A stretch of 64,000 bases of DNA. Origin: Trichuris trichiura. Its lineage: Eukaryota > Nematoda > Enoplea > Trichinellida > Trichuridae. Below the pieces are notes generated by a model. It was not told where the DNA came from. It did no database searches and saw only the letters and a program-made list of their open reading frames with translations. This document shows, one piece after another, positions 37,295 through 58,603 of this stretch; position 1 is the stretch's first letter, and the number at the start of each line of letters is the position of its first letter. The stretch is taken from positions 248,001 through 312,000 of the forward strand of contig JBAJFE010000004.1 of the NCBI GenBank assembly GCA_037903355.1, written 5' to 3'. The translations under genes and the position numbers were made by a program.

Positions 37295-38604
37295 ATGGAG
37301 ACGCAAAAGCAAAAATCGGTGATCAGCTTTCTTTTCGAGCTGTGCAACCGGAACAAATTGACCGTATCTTTCGAACAAATTCACCAGGAATTGAGGGTGA
37401 GAATATGACATTGTATTCAGCGTAAACATGTACGTTCGTTGAAGCCGAATAATGAAATCCTGTTTTTTGTCCGTGTTTCCGCCGGCGATTTCCTCGGTTC
37501 CGGTTTTGGAAAAAACTTGAAGGTTGCAAAAGCCAGAGCCTCACTTCAGCTGCTGCAGAAAGTTATTCATGGTGACGCTTTCAAATCCTGGGGCATTCCA
37601 GGCGATACGAAAGAAGAAGCTTTGAAATTCTTGTATGTGTTGGACTATTTTTTTTCGTTTTTCTGATCGCGCGCTTTGCCTGATGTTTAGAGGTACTTTA
37701 AGTTGCGGGACTGAAAAAGACGCTGCGCCGCAAACCACCGGCAGTGATGGTCGCGTAGCTAAACGGACGCCGATAGCGGTCTTAAACGAACTTTGTATGA
37801 AGAGAGGCTATTCGCCTCCACACTATGAAGACGTTTTTCAAAATATAATGCGCAATGATGATCCATCTGCTAATAATCAAAGAGCATTTTTTGTGAAAGC
37901 AGTGCTCGGCCCATTTGCTCGCATAGGTACGCTTAGCCTTCTACGGGCAGCCTCTTATTTTATTTGTTTAATAATTGCAGGAACTGGTCCCACAAAAAAG
38001 GCGGCGAAGCAAGCAGCCGCCGAGGCTTTGCTACAGGCGCTTTCTAACTTTTGTGACCAGGATTTGGGGGCAATATTTGTACGAACGAGGGCCTTAAATA
38101 TTTTCCACTTAAGTTTACGTAGTCTTGTTTCAGCGTGAGGATGAGGAGCTGGGTCCCCGCGAGGATGATGTCAGCGGAGAGGTAAAATCAGTTTAGCAGT
38201 TTCCCCTTAAGGTTAATCTTTCTTTTTTTAGAATACCGAAGGAAGCCCGACGAGTCTCTTCGTCTCCGGTGAAAATGGTCTAACGCTGCAATGCTTAAAG
38301 GACTTGGACCTTGACAACTTGCCGGCCGAAAGTTCATGCGCTCAACTTTTGGAGCAAGTCCTTCCCATGGAAACTGCTCCATTTGCATTTTACCACCTTA
38401 GAACGGGTGCTTGCCGAATTAGTCTCATTTTGTGTCGTCACCTCAATTGTTCCAGGAGACGGTGTTGTTGCAGAACTGGCATTGTTTGATCGGAAAGAAG
38501 TATACTACGGACGTGGTGAAACCCTCGTAAAGGCAATGGACGATGCAGCTTTGAAGTTTCTGCGCGTACTGAAAGAGCATGTAATCGCCAACAGCGAACA
38601 GTGA
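37295..38604 (+). CDS. TRBP/Loquacious/RDE-4-like protein, three dsRBDs
   Basis: Exons 37295-37396, 37445-37632, 37691-37926, 37981-38078, 38134-38181, 38232-38406, 38456-38604 join in phase to 331 residues (human TRBP 366). Domain 1 (about 7-73) contains SVISFLFELCNRNKLTVSFE and GSGFGKNLKVAKA; domain 2 (about 123-196) has TPIAVLNELCMKRGYSPPHY and the RNA-contact motif GTGPTKKAAKQAAAEALL (KKAAK at 181-185). The third (about 257-326) has no KKxAK motif, as in the Dicer-binding type-B domain of TRBP. The family partners Dicer in siRNA and miRNA processing in the cytoplasm. An acidic linker (REDEELGPREDD) separates domains 2 and 3. ADAR or Staufen are less likely because there is no deaminase domain and the domain order is TRBP-like. 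Confidence 0.85.
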
Positions 38605-40967
38605 ACAGTGTGGTTTCGTTTATTCGGCAAAAAATACCGTTGTTCAATTAGCGAAGTTTATTGAGACAGACATACGCAATCCTATTTATTCCACTAATAT
38701 TTAAAAGTATTTTTTTTGCTGAAGATATGGCTGCTTCTGCGGAAATAGAACGAGCGTTCGGGTAACGTTTTAAAGCCACGACAAGACGCAGCGCTCATTA
38801 CAGCACCCTACGTTTATTTCGTATTCATATTTTCCAAGTCAAGTGGCTAAAGCCTGTATGCACTTAGAGTTTCAATCATTTTGTCCGCCTTAACAATCCA
38901 GTCAAGTTTCTGCCCCGCTATTTTATGCTTAAGGAATAGCATGAACGGTATGCGAGCCGTTCGAAAGCACGAAAGGGAATTCAGGTTTCATCATTTTCAT
39001 TTGTAAACAACCACGTAAACCGAAAGGTAGTGTTTTTGGCATTCGTATGCCTTTCGACTAATTTGCCATTCTTTAAAGCAGCAGCAAAGACCACTGTTAT
39101 TTGTTTTTGCTTGAGAGAGGAGCTCGCCTTAGGAGCGTTGACTTTGTTTAGCGTACGGACCATCATTGGTTTTCTTGATTTAAGAAAAACTTTGTTTACC
39201 TTACCTTCGACTCGACATAATGAGGGAGCGCTGGTTTGTCGATAAAGCCAACCTGCTTTATTCTCTTCCTTTTCCTTTGTTTCGATTGGTTAGCTCTTGC
39301 GTTAGCCAGTTACAGTTACGTTGAGATTTCGTTTGTTTTTTATTGAACGCGAAAAAAATGAAGATGCTCTTTCTGTATTTGGTTTTAACCTCCACTCGAA
39401 GGTTAAAATAGGCTGCCTGTGGTTGTATAGTACGGCGGAAAGAAGTTCCCGCGAGCGTAGAAATGAATGGGCTGACAAAAGCGACGGTGAGCGACTTATT
39501 TATCATTTATACCACGCGTTCAACTACTACACTATTGGCTTAGGCTTAGAGTAGCAGATACACCTTGCGCAAAGGTCTTGGCTTATCTGTATCCCGTCTA
39601 AGTATAATAATTTTCTTTGCTTTACAGTTTTACCGACAAAATCTCGCCGGTTATCGCTTCGTGTAACAAATCAAGAAGAGCAAAAGCATAATGATGAATT
39701 TAAAATAGCTTGACATTAATTGACCAATTGGAAAAGTTGAAAGCGATTTAAAAGTGGAACTGCCACTGGACGAACCACTTCTGGTTAGACGATTGCTCAC
39801 GCGAAAATGAATTGCTATTCCGTCGAACAGCGAAGCAAAAAACCCTATTTGGCGTAGCTGAAATTTTTCAAAGCCTCCGAGTGAAGTAGTAGCGACGGGG
39901 TAGTCGCGTCTTCAAGAGTTACACTTTTTTATACGCGTTGGATGTTTGTGTCACCTGGAAGCAATGGGCGTCAAGGTCCAAAGTTCATTTGCCCATGAAA
40001 GTATATGGAATAATTTTATAGGGTGAGAAGAAGGCTATGCACGCCCTTTGCCTTCGAGCGGTTGCTTAAATGAAAAAAAAAGACATATTCCTCCTTGAAG
40101 CACTTTGCACGTGGTGGTCACAGATTTGAAATTGTTTTTTTCCCATAATATCTTCCAGATGGGTTTACAGCGCATCATCGGCGTTAGCCATAATCGAATG
40201 GTGGTTTTTTGTTCCAAGGCGTAACAGCATCGCTGCTCAAACAAACATCTCGCGTTTGGTACAGCTGTTCTTGAACAAACAGCTTCAATTGGCTCGTCGT
40301 CGCCCATTGGAGAAGACTTTTTCGCTGAGCAGCTAGCGAAATAAACATTCGACAAGCAGCCGGCTCAATAGCCTGTCTAAGGACGGAAATTTTCAAATAT
40401 AGACATGACTTAGTCAAACCTGTAGCTCGACTGCATCAACACTTTATTTTCCAACAACAAGCTCAATACAGCGATTGCTCAACAAACAGGAGATCTGATC
40501 AGCGAATAATGCAGACTCACTGTGACAAGAGTATACCCGATTGATTTAATGCAAATTCTTCTGTTTCCCGTTTCTGAGATGGGCACGCCAATTCCATCCA
40601 AAACGTGCACGTGGCAAGTTAAGCAATGCTTTCAGCCAGCGTTGGGTCGCATTGAAAAAAAATAGTTAACCGTATTCGTTTAACTCGCTGATCATAATTT
40701 GACGAGTATTCCGAAGTAGAATAATCAGGATAAAGGTAAACTTGCCAGTTTTGTATCCTTTCGCATTTCCTGCGATTCGGCGTTTGTCCGAGCGGGAAAA
40801 CACAATATCAGCGTAGCGAAAGACATAGCAGACCTTCAAGCTGGATAATGTTACAAAAGTTTCAGCTAGCACGTTGAAGTAGACTCACCGAGTCAAATGG
40901 TTGAAGTAGACTTTTTTGAGTTTCAATAACTTTTCCATCAGTCATTTGACAAGCGGGAAAAGAGAGA
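38605..40967. other. Convergent interval without recognised gene
   Basis: Between the stops of the dsRBD gene and the K2P channel. A minus frame of 106 codons (40035-40355) is open, but overlaps other frames and shows no domain. Confidence 0.5.
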
Positions 40968-42566
40968 TTAACCTTGGCTTGTTTGATCCAAATTTTTATG
41001 GTCAGCCATAGCAGGGAAGTCGGCTGCTATTCTGAAAGCTGGTGCTTGTTTCAGCGACACCGCAACGGCTGGCGAGACTTCCAACTCCGAAGGCGAAAGC
41101 GAGCCGGCTATGGAGACATTGTCGAGACAACAACCTCGTCGGATAGCCGACCAATCGCTGCCGTAGCTCATACATGATAATTGACTCTTCGTCTTTTTCA
41201 AGCCTAGAGCTAAAGGTGTCATCTGATCAGTATCTTTGGAGTTCATTCTTCGCAGAGTTATTTTGCGCTCCCCAGGCGACCGAAAGATTTGAATTACATC
41301 CAAAGTGGGAGCTTCGGTTGGTCGTTGTTCATTCCCGGCCTGAGATTCGTCCGCTGTTGTTGTTGTTGTCCCCTCTTTGGCATTGCTGTACTCGTCCTCA
41401 GGTGTCTCTTCGACCACGCTGAGTCTTCGTTGACCAGGCTGTACCGCAGTGACGCTGTTGATTGTTACCTCATTGCCAACTTTGGACATCAACGTTTCCA
41501 ATCCGCGATAAATCTGCTCGACGGTCAAGTCGCAGCTACGCTCCACTTTTGCTTGAATAACATTAATGCAGACGGATACTAAAGACAAACCGACCACGTA
41601 AAATGGGAAACCAATTAGCGTAAAGGTAATGCTTTCAGGTACGACGTCACCGAAACCGATCGTACTAAGCGAGATGAAAAAGAAGTAAAGCGCAGTGAAG
41701 TAGTCCCATCGGCGTTCCCACATCATAAAGACGGCTGAGCAGACCAGTATGTAAAGAATTACTATGCCCAAACTTAGTGCCAACGGAAAGTCGACATCGT
41801 CAACTTCTTGGTATATCACAGCGTCCGACGTAATAGAGCAAACAGACATGGACCTACACACCGGTGGCCACTGGGAGTCGCGATTGGCGCTTATCAAGTA
41901 TTTGTTATGAATATGATAGGCGGAACGTCGCAACTTGTTCCATGTGCATCTGGCCCAAACGAATAGCCTTTTGCCTAAGCCATTCACCAGGGTTAGCATC
42001 AATGGAATTCCTATTATAGCATAAATAATCGTAGCAGCCCGACCCCACGTTGTGTAACAAGTGCGATGACCATATCCTATTGTAGTGAGTATAGTACTTG
42101 CATAGAAGACGGAGCCAAGAAATTGGCAACTATCACTACTCTCTAGGACAGCGCCGATTCTACGCTCGTATTCCGCTACTGCTGTCGAAAGTAGTCGCTT
42201 GCAGGCATCCGCAGGCAGTGCAGTGCACTCAGCCTGCAGCTTTATCATATATTCGACCATAGTATTTTGGTGTATTTCACGTTGTTCTTTTTGGTGCTTC
42301 ATTCTAGTTCCGTACGTAGGGCATTCGATCATATGGAAAAACAATCCTCCAACGAACGCGTACAAAATCAGCATTAGCGTTAGGAATAGGTCCTTAAGCC
42401 AGAAGCGATCGTTAAGCGCTTTGATCACTTGCCACCATGTTTGGGAACGCTTTCTGGGCGGACTGGAAGTTGGCCCGCCGAAATTGCCTTGTCTGCCAAA
42501 CAGCTTTTCCCATAAAGCGGTTAGCTTTTTGGAAAGACGAGCTGCCAATGGTAAGTCGAACGACAT
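40968..42566 (-). CDS. twk: Two-pore-domain potassium channel (TWK family)
   Basis: A 532-residue single-exon frame. Membrane segments M1 (58-80), M2 (176-197), M3 (260-283) and M4 (314-338); pore loops with selectivity filters TIGYG (162-166) and TIGFG (302-306). The M1-P1 loop has the cap region with paired cysteines. The long cytoplasmic C-terminus (340-532) is rich in Ser/Thr and acidic stretches and is probably regulatory. These channels dimerise to give background K+ current in excitable cells. The frame is open back to an ATG at 42710 (580 residues), but a good acceptor (CTTTGCGGTGCAG) lies 10 nt before the ATG at 42566, so I take the shorter start. Absence of introns is odd next to intron-rich neighbours. 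Confidence 0.92.
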   Translation of the reverse strand: MSFDLPLAARLSKKLTALWEKLFGRQGNFGGPTSSPPRKRSQTWWQVIKALNDRFWLKDLFLTLMLILYAFVGGLFFHMIECPTYGTRMKHQKEQREIHQNTMVEYMIKLQAECTALPADACKRLLSTAVAEYERRIGAVLESSDSCQFLGSVFYASTILTTIGYGHRTCYTTWGRAATIIYAIIGIPLMLTLVNGLGKRLFVWARCTWNKLRRSAYHIHNKYLISANRDSQWPPVCRSMSVCSITSDAVIYQEVDDVDFPLALSLGIVILYILVCSAVFMMWERRWDYFTALYFFFISLSTIGFGDVVPESITFTLIGFPFYVVGLSLVSVCINVIQAKVERSCDLTVEQIYRGLETLMSKVGNEVTINSVTAVQPGQRRLSVVEETPEDEYSNAKEGTTTTTADESQAGNEQRPTEAPTLDVIQIFRSPGERKITLRRMNSKDTDQMTPLALGLKKTKSQLSCMSYGSDWSAIRRGCCLDNVSIAGSLSPSELEVSPAVAVSLKQAPAFRIAADFPAMADHKNLDQTSQG

Positions 42567-44715
42567 TGCGCTGTCTGCTGCACCGCAAAGGCAATGGTGA
42601 AAATAAAATAAAACAACTGTCCTTACGGCATCTCCGACGTAGAGGTCATGCAGCTTTCGAGCGAAGTAACCAGTGGGCACAATGCGCAATTTTAGAGAGT
42701 TGAAAGCCAACAGACATACTTGACGTCATCCAACCGAGCCATCAACCGATTTGTTTTAGCGTTGAGCAAACACGCTTTCGTAGAACGTTATGTCGACCAG
42801 CACGGATAAAGCCAAATGAAAACAGCAGTTTGCCACCACCAGGTGTCAGCAGTGCTTGTATGCTTCTTCTTCAAGTGCTTCAAGGTGACCGTTTACGATA
42901 AATGGACAAAAGGAGAACTGTCTGCTAACAAACATTGTGAGAAATGAAATAGCGATGTACTGTTGTCACCCAGTTGTTGCCTTCACTCGAACGTTTGCAT
43001 AATCGAATAGGCGGCCGTGAAATTCGCGCTACAAAGACACCCTTAGCAAGTCCGCTCTCCGCTTTCAACGTGGCGTATTCAAATGGTAGCAAAGGAGCGA
43101 TCAACGTTAAATGAATGCTAGCAGCAGCCGGTTTGGTGACTAAGCTGCGTAGGCGATCACGCTACGCTAATGTACAACATTGCCAGATAAGGATAACAAT
43201 GGTCGATTAGCTGCACCCGCTAATCGAACAGCCCTTAGACAAGCGGCAAATACGTAAAAAATAAAATTCCTACTGACAGAATGCCGGCACAAGCGAGTCG
43301 TAAACGCATATAGTACACCGTCAAGTGTAAACTATTGATAGATGCTATCGTACCAAAAAAGGACGTCAACACCCAAAAAGGACTGCAAACAACTTCTATG
43401 AACTGTCTCGAAGCGGAGTTACTTTTTGAATTATTCTTCTCCGCATGAAACAAATGGAAACCGTTGCAGAGTCAGCTAGCGCCACCTTCTTTGGCTGGAC
43501 GACGTAAACCCTAATGTAATTTTCCTCTTTTTTTTACGATTCAAAAAATCAGTTTGGCTTTTGGCAAAGATTCCGTAGTCAGGCAAGTTGGGAAGGTGCA
43601 CGCAAGGATGAGCAATCACGCAAATAAGTGCTGCTTTCACGCTCGACTATGCCACCAAAGTGCTTTCCCGTCTACAGGACAAAGTACGGTGCTGCAAAAC
43701 TCGACCGCATCGATGCTTGGAGCTCATAGACGAGCAAGTTTCTGCGCAAAGTTGCGTGAAACAAAAAGGACGCTATGATAGTTTTAAAAAACTAACCTGA
43801 ACATCCTTAATTAATCAAACCTGCATTTAAAAGGCACGGTAGCGTAAACAACTGCGCAAATTTTTGCCGCAGGAAAGCGTTTGCACAAAGGTGACAATTT
43901 TTAAAGGCATATTACGGCTGAATCTGCTTACGAAGCGTACAACAAATAGGTACTATTCCAAATTGCGAACCCGTCAGGCTTGAAACGCGGTGTAATTGCG
44001 TAAGGGTCGACTGGAAAACTTAACTCGTTAATAACTTCACGCAACATAAATGCGACTGGTTTCCCAATGCCTTAAAAACAAGCGAGAGCACTGTAGTGTC
44101 TACGACTTCAATAAGTTCTGAACGACGAGTCGTAATTTCAAGATTTAGGCGTACGGTACGGCATTTTGCATTGCGCAAGCAAATTTAAACTTAAAAAAGA
44201 AATTATTTTCATTCTTAAGCTCACAAGCCGGTACGTATTTAATTCAAACGAGAAACAACCATCCTATCAATAGAAAACAAAAAGAGAGAAAAAGTGAGAC
44301 GAAGAATTGGTCTGTTAAAATATAGCAAGTCAACAAGTTCTCAATTACAATGTTGCAAGGCTTACGTTAAGACTGCCGCAGTTTACATTCGCTTCGAACA
44401 AAAACAATACCCGCCTAAAACATTGGGCGCGAACAGAAAAAAGAGCGTTTACGAAAGAAGCTTTGATTAATCAACGACGTATAAATGCTAATTTTTTGTC
44501 CAAAACATTTCGACATAATTTTTGCGCGACTTATCGTTCAGCGCCTATGCGCAGCTTTTGAAAATTCAAAAATTCTGCAAGATGCGGACGGACGCGCGAT
44601 AATTATTTTGCATTTCCGCGCACGCGCTAATGATGACCCTATGTTTGATTTGCATAACAAAAATTCAATTGCAAAATGCTTTTGAGAGTTTGCTATTATT
44701 TTCAGCTTTGTTTGA
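42567..44715. other. Interval upstream of K2P channel
   Basis: No recognised gene. It must hold the K2P promoter and perhaps 5' non-coding exons on the minus strand, and the 3' end of the polymerase delta transcript at its right side. Confidence 0.5.
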
Positions 44716-49655
<4,940 letters not shown>

Positions 49656-50422
49656 TCTTATGAAAAAAAGTCAGCTACAACTCAATGATTCGACATTGGT
49701 TAATCAAAACAGTTCCCAGATTGAGCAGAGCAAAAGCGAATCTGTTTAGTAGCGATATACGAACTTGCAATAACTAACGCCAAAGCCATCTGCTTATAAC
49801 GTTAACTTAAAATAAAGTACCAAACAAAGTTGGGGTCTAATTCCCTTTGAGAGTTGTGGTACAAGTGGTGCAACAACGCTGCCGCCAAGCATGATAAACA
49901 ACATCATAATTTCCCGCTAGCACCATAATCCCTCACTGATGTTCAGGATTTGCTATTGTTGTTATTCGTCCATATGGCGATTTGCTAAAAGACAGCAACT
50001 GACGAGACATCCTAAATTGCAATGTTAAACAGTTATGACGCAGTTACATTTTTATGCAAAATGTTACGAACTTAAATGTCCGAACTGAAACGATAACTTT
50101 GACTAGCATAGCTGACCGCGGAAAGAAATCAGCCGAAACTTTCTCAATCTCAAACGAGGAAGTACCTATGAATGGGTGCATTAAATTCTGAAGCTCGGTG
50201 TTCTTAATTTTAGAAATAGTTCTACTTTATTTGAAACAGAATCGCTCTGGTTTTTTCACAGAGTTTAAAAAATAGCAAACAATTTGACAGAAAACATTTT
50301 CTAGCCTAGCTACAAGGTTCCATGTGGGTCGGATAAATTCCTTGGCCTTTTCACGTATCAGGTATCGTATAGAAGCAATAAGCAAGTATTGCGCATACTG
50401 TAGAACTGTTTCGGCATCCACA
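49656..50422. promoter_or_regulatory. Head-to-head promoter region, POLD1 / DDX56
   Basis: 767 bp separate the two divergent start codons. No coding frame is seen, so it probably carries both promoters. No TATA-like element stands at a convincing place. Confidence 0.5.
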
Positions 50423-53264
<2,842 letters not shown>

Positions 53265-53289
53265 GACACTTTGCAGCTTTGTTAAATGA

Positions 53290-53295
53290 AATAAA
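53290..53295 (+). promoter_or_regulatory. Polyadenylation signal AATAAA of DDX56
   Basis: AATAAA 26 nt after the DDX56 stop and 90 nt before the first ATG of the next gene. It implies an upstream mRNA end within the short gap. Confidence 0.6.
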
Positions 53296-53385
53296 TCTTT
53301 CGAAAATTTTTCCGCTGACCTATTTTCATTTTGTGCTCTCTTTCGATATCTGCTCTCCTCTTCGTTTTCGACACCTTTTCTCATA

Positions 53386-55020
53386 ATGTTAAGCGTAGGG
53401 CCATTAGTTGCAGTAAAGATGGCTCCCACAATTCGTTGCATCAGCTTCAATGACGTTCAAGGTAAGTGTCCTTCTTCAGCTGCAGCGCTGTGAGACCTAA
53501 GTTCACTTATCAGCTCGATAAAATAAGTAGAGTCTCTTAGCAGTGAAAAATTTGCATATATGTCTTATTTTTCACCTGTAATCCTATTTGAAACATCTGT
53601 GCTCTCGTCAGATATTTGCATAATTAATGGCTGCCTGAAATTGAATATAGGGCGGGTGTAGGCGTTCGTATTTCGCATTTACGAAAAACATTCTGAGAGA
53701 AAAAATTGCAGACGCGTTTGTTTGTGGTCTGGACGTGGGTTTGCGAATATACAATAGCGATCCTCTGGTCGAGCTGGCCAGTCTTGATCAGGAGGTGACA
53801 GGAAGCGTCAAGCTGTGCATAATGCTCCATCGTACCAATTTGGTCGCTTTGGTTGGCGGAGGGCCAAGACAAAAGTTTTCCGACCATTCCGTCATGATTT
53901 GGGACGATGACAAGAAATGCTTCGTTGCGGAAGTCGCTTTTCCCTCCGAGGTGCTCAGTTTGAAAATGTCCTACGCAAAGTGAATAATAATTGCTAGTAA
54001 TTTTCCATTCCTTTTATGGTCTCACTCGATTCCAGGTTGGTTGTTGTGTTACGAAAACAGGTGCACGTATTCAGCTTTCCCGGAACGCCTACCAAGTTAG
54101 TCAGCTTGGAAACGCGGGAAAATCCTCACGGGCTTTGCGCGCTAAGTGCCGACCTGACCATGGAATATTTGGCTTTTCCTGGCTATCGAACGGGTAGTGT
54201 TCAATTAACTGTAGGCGATTATTGTAACATAAGTTCCGCTTGTAAATGTTTGCTTTTCAGAATTTGAAACTTTTAAGCCGATCCTCATCGGCATCCCCTT
54301 CTGTTATAAATGCTCATGATTCTGAGCTTGCGTGTATCTCGCTAAACTGTCAAGGAAGCTTGTTGGCCACCGCCTCCGAACGGGTATGAAAAACATGTCG
54401 GTGAAGTCGTTCGATAAACTTCTCGTCTTAAGGGCACTTTGATACGTATATTTAGCACGCAGAAAAAAACTAAGCTGCTCGAAGTTCGACGCGGTTCCGA
54501 TCCCGCTTCCATATATTCGTAAGCTGACTGAATTCGCGTATTTAAGCCATGTTACCACTTTCATTTTTAGCATTCGGTTTAACAGCGAATCATCGTTTAT
54601 ATCAGTGACCAGCGACAAAGGCACAGTGCACGTTTTCGCCGTCAAAGATCCTAACCTAAACCGTCGATCGACGTACCGTCCTGCTTTTACGTTTTTGCTT
54701 TTTTCTCATGACGCTTCCATATAGGTTTCACAAGGTTGGCATTATGGGCGCGTACGTCGAGTCTTTATGGGCGACAGCAAAGTATTCTTTGAACTCGGAT
54801 TCTCAGTGTTTCTGCGGTTTCGGTCGAGGATCAACTTTGATCGGTAGCCGGCAATGAATACGCGAAAATTTTTCAACTTATATTCATTACAGTTGTGTCC
54901 GTTGACGGAAGCTACCACAAGCTGGCATACAATGTTAATGGAACATGCTCCTTATTGGAATGTGACACCTTTTTGAATGTCGGTGACGATAACGAATTTT
55001 GGAACAGTTACAAGAGATAA
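53386..55020 (+). CDS. WDR45: WIPI4 / WDR45 autophagy PROPPIN
   Basis: Exons 53386-53461, 53712-53979, 54036-54210, 54261-54383, 54433-54518, 54571-54672, 54725-54843, 54893-55020 join in phase to 358 residues (human WIPI4 360). Seven-bladed propeller that binds PI3P and PI(3,5)P2 on autophagic membranes with ATG2; the nematode counterpart is EPG-6. The lipid-binding motif is VRRG (232-235), a conservative change from LRRG or [38 protein letters not shown] and [13 protein letters not shown] match WIPI4 better than WIPI3. A second in-frame ATG at 53419 is preceded 5 nt upstream by GTTGCAG and may be the true start after trans-splicing (347 residues). Starts only about 120 nt after DDX56. Confidence 0.95.
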
Positions 55021-55928
55021 GCTTGATACTACTGTAGCAGCTAAGTAGCTTTCAGGTATGAATTCAGCAACAAAACAGTAATTTAAATTATCGATGACTT
55101 TTCAAGCTAAAGTAAGAACGATCTGCCGCGTGTCGACGGCGGTTATTGACCTGCGTTGCAAACCAAGCCCGTTGAGGCAGTCAAGTTGTTTTATGCTAAT
55201 TGATTTGTACATTAATATTTTTGGAATAAATTAATCGTACACGTACGCAACAGTAGCTCATTTCATTGCGAATGTACAATATTGATTCCACGCGCAGTCA
55301 CGCTTGTGGAAATATTATTAATATTGCTTGAACAGCAAAGAAAATTCTGTAGCTTCCGCTGAAGGAATTTAAATTGGAATAATCGACAATTTAGCTTTTT
55401 TCACATGTCAGCTTTTCTGAGGCCATATTTAACTTTTTGTTTCTGTTTTCATGATGAAGTTTTACTTGTTATGTGCAGTTATGTTATGTTTAATTTATGC
55501 AGACCATATATATACATATGGTCTGCATAAATTAGCAAGCTACTCTTAGGTAGAGTTTTTTGCCTGCCATAAATTAGTTAGGATGATTTCGATAAAATGA
55601 AGATGGACCATTATGGATCCCTTGCAAAGGGTGGGGATTGATTAGTATCAACCAAGTCTAAGTGTGCCAAAGCGTGTGCGTCAAAACATGGTGCTTACCA
55701 AGAGGTGACGAGTCATCTTTCGGTATATTTGGCATTAAAGTCAGAGACTTTGTTCTCTTGCTTTTTTTAAATTTATAATGTAAGATTAAGCTGTTTATTC
55801 CTGTACCTTCCTAGTTTAAATTATTATGCGAGTAGCTTAAAGTTTAAACACAAAATTAGAATAGTTTGATTAAGGTCTGCTAACTAGGCTGGTGTAGCCC
55901 CAAGATAGTAATGTTATATCGGCCATAA
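55021..55928. other. Intergenic interval
   Basis: Non-coding space between WIPI4 and the histidine phosphatase homologue. It holds the perfect hairpin at 55492-55533 and AATAAA-type words near 55205. Confidence 0.5.
55492..55533. repeat. Perfect 18-bp-arm hairpin
   Basis: AATTTATGCAGACCATAT and its exact complement flank a 6-nt loop. It could be a remnant of a transposon end or an RNA structure; nothing near it decides. Confidence 0.85.
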
Positions 55929-57040
<1,112 letters not shown>

Positions 57041-58603
57041 ATCATCCAAAAAAGGAAAGAAGGGAATATTTAAACTGGACGGCAAGTTGTCGGTTAACAT
57101 TGCTTAAAAAAATAAAGGACGGATGGCGACTTCACCATTCAATTAAAATGTGAATTGCCAGCGAAAGTTTTTGTGTTTTGGTCATTATTTAAACGGCGTT
57201 TATGTTTTTATGATAAGTGCAAATATGCTGGTTCATTTTCCTTCCACTGCGTCGTATAATAATATTCAACCAAAATCAGTGGTGTAAAGCCTTATGAATA
57301 AAAGTTACGAGGAAAATTTCGCTGAGTAAAATAATGCAAATCTGTCAACTAACTTCGTCCGGAGAGGCGCAACGCTGTGTCAGCGAATATAACGCTGATA
57401 GCACTGCTGTTTCTCTATTTGGTTATTGATACTAATTGTTACCGAGTGCAGCCAGAGCTCACACACACCATGTCGGCAGTTTACTAAATATGAGATTACA
57501 GTAGGAAAACAGAAAGCAGGTACAAATAGAAGCACGTAGTCTTCTATCCTACTGAGACTTTGTTTTTTCGTGGTTTTTACCCAACGAATAACTGATTAAA
57601 TAGGGTACATATACGATTTTATCTTTAATAGCAAAGCATTAATCGTACCGAAGTTTAATTTACGCAAACAAATTTTTCAAACTTTTATCGGAGCTTTCGG
57701 TGGTCTTTTTGCTCTGTTCTCGGCGCAGAACATGATAGCGCGATCAAGCTTATGTCAAATACTTAGAAAAAAGACCATTCACGATGCATTTATTCTTGTT
57801 ACGCGCTAACAAGAATTTTTTCATCTTTAGTTATCCATACAGCTACTATACTACTGCGCTTCGCGTTGCTCATGTTCAAAGACTTTCAGCGCGCTTTGAA
57901 AGGTCATAGGCTAGACAATCACTAATTAGAGGACCGGTTAAATGAAATAAAATTATTGCTAATTTATTTTATATTTTTTTAATAGTTAAAAAATTTAAAA
58001 TTGTATCTTGTATCGTAGCCGCCAAACGGTCGGAGAAATGCAGGTTCTCTTTCAAAATGCGTGCCAGCTTTCCTGCCATGGTCTCAGCGGCGAGCATGCC
58101 GACCATGTTTTTCTCCCCTTACTTAATCCTGACTCAAAATATCAGCTTTACGTTTTGGCTTAGGTTTAGGCAAGGACAGAACATAATAGCCGACAAATTT
58201 ACAATATGACATTGGGGCGGCTGTCAGACAAGATCCTTAAAATTTATTAATAATGCTAGAAATACTAACTTTTAGCAAACACGTTATGTGTCAACCGGAT
58301 ACATTTAGTATTGTAGACTTTTTTCTGTTATGAAAACGTATATGTGTTTAATGGAAAAAATGTGTTGATGACAAAACTTTGACTCGACTCCTAGCAGTCG
58401 TGCTGTCTTGTATAGTTGTAGTCCAAAAGTAACCGCAGTTTATCTGCTCGAAGCGAGAAAGGCTAAGACTTTGCCGCGTCATGGCAATAAAGAGTAAAAC
58501 TACTTTAAAGCTTACTGTATTTAAATTTTCAGGCACGGTAAAGCTCTCCCTTTTTACTGGGGGCGCAAAGCAGATAAATTCACGTTAATTTACCACTTCA
58601 AGA
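57041..58603. other. Intergenic interval with dispersed repeat copy
   Basis: No gene seen. A word TTTAGGCAAGGACAGAACAT at about 58164 recurs with few changes at 60971 (TTTAGGCAAGGGCAGAACGC) and partly near 60.1 kb, showing a dispersed repeat family. Confidence 0.45.

Noticed and set aside
40035..40355. 106-codon minus frame
   Set aside because: A vague THAP-like impression only; other frames overlap and no zinc ligands are in register.
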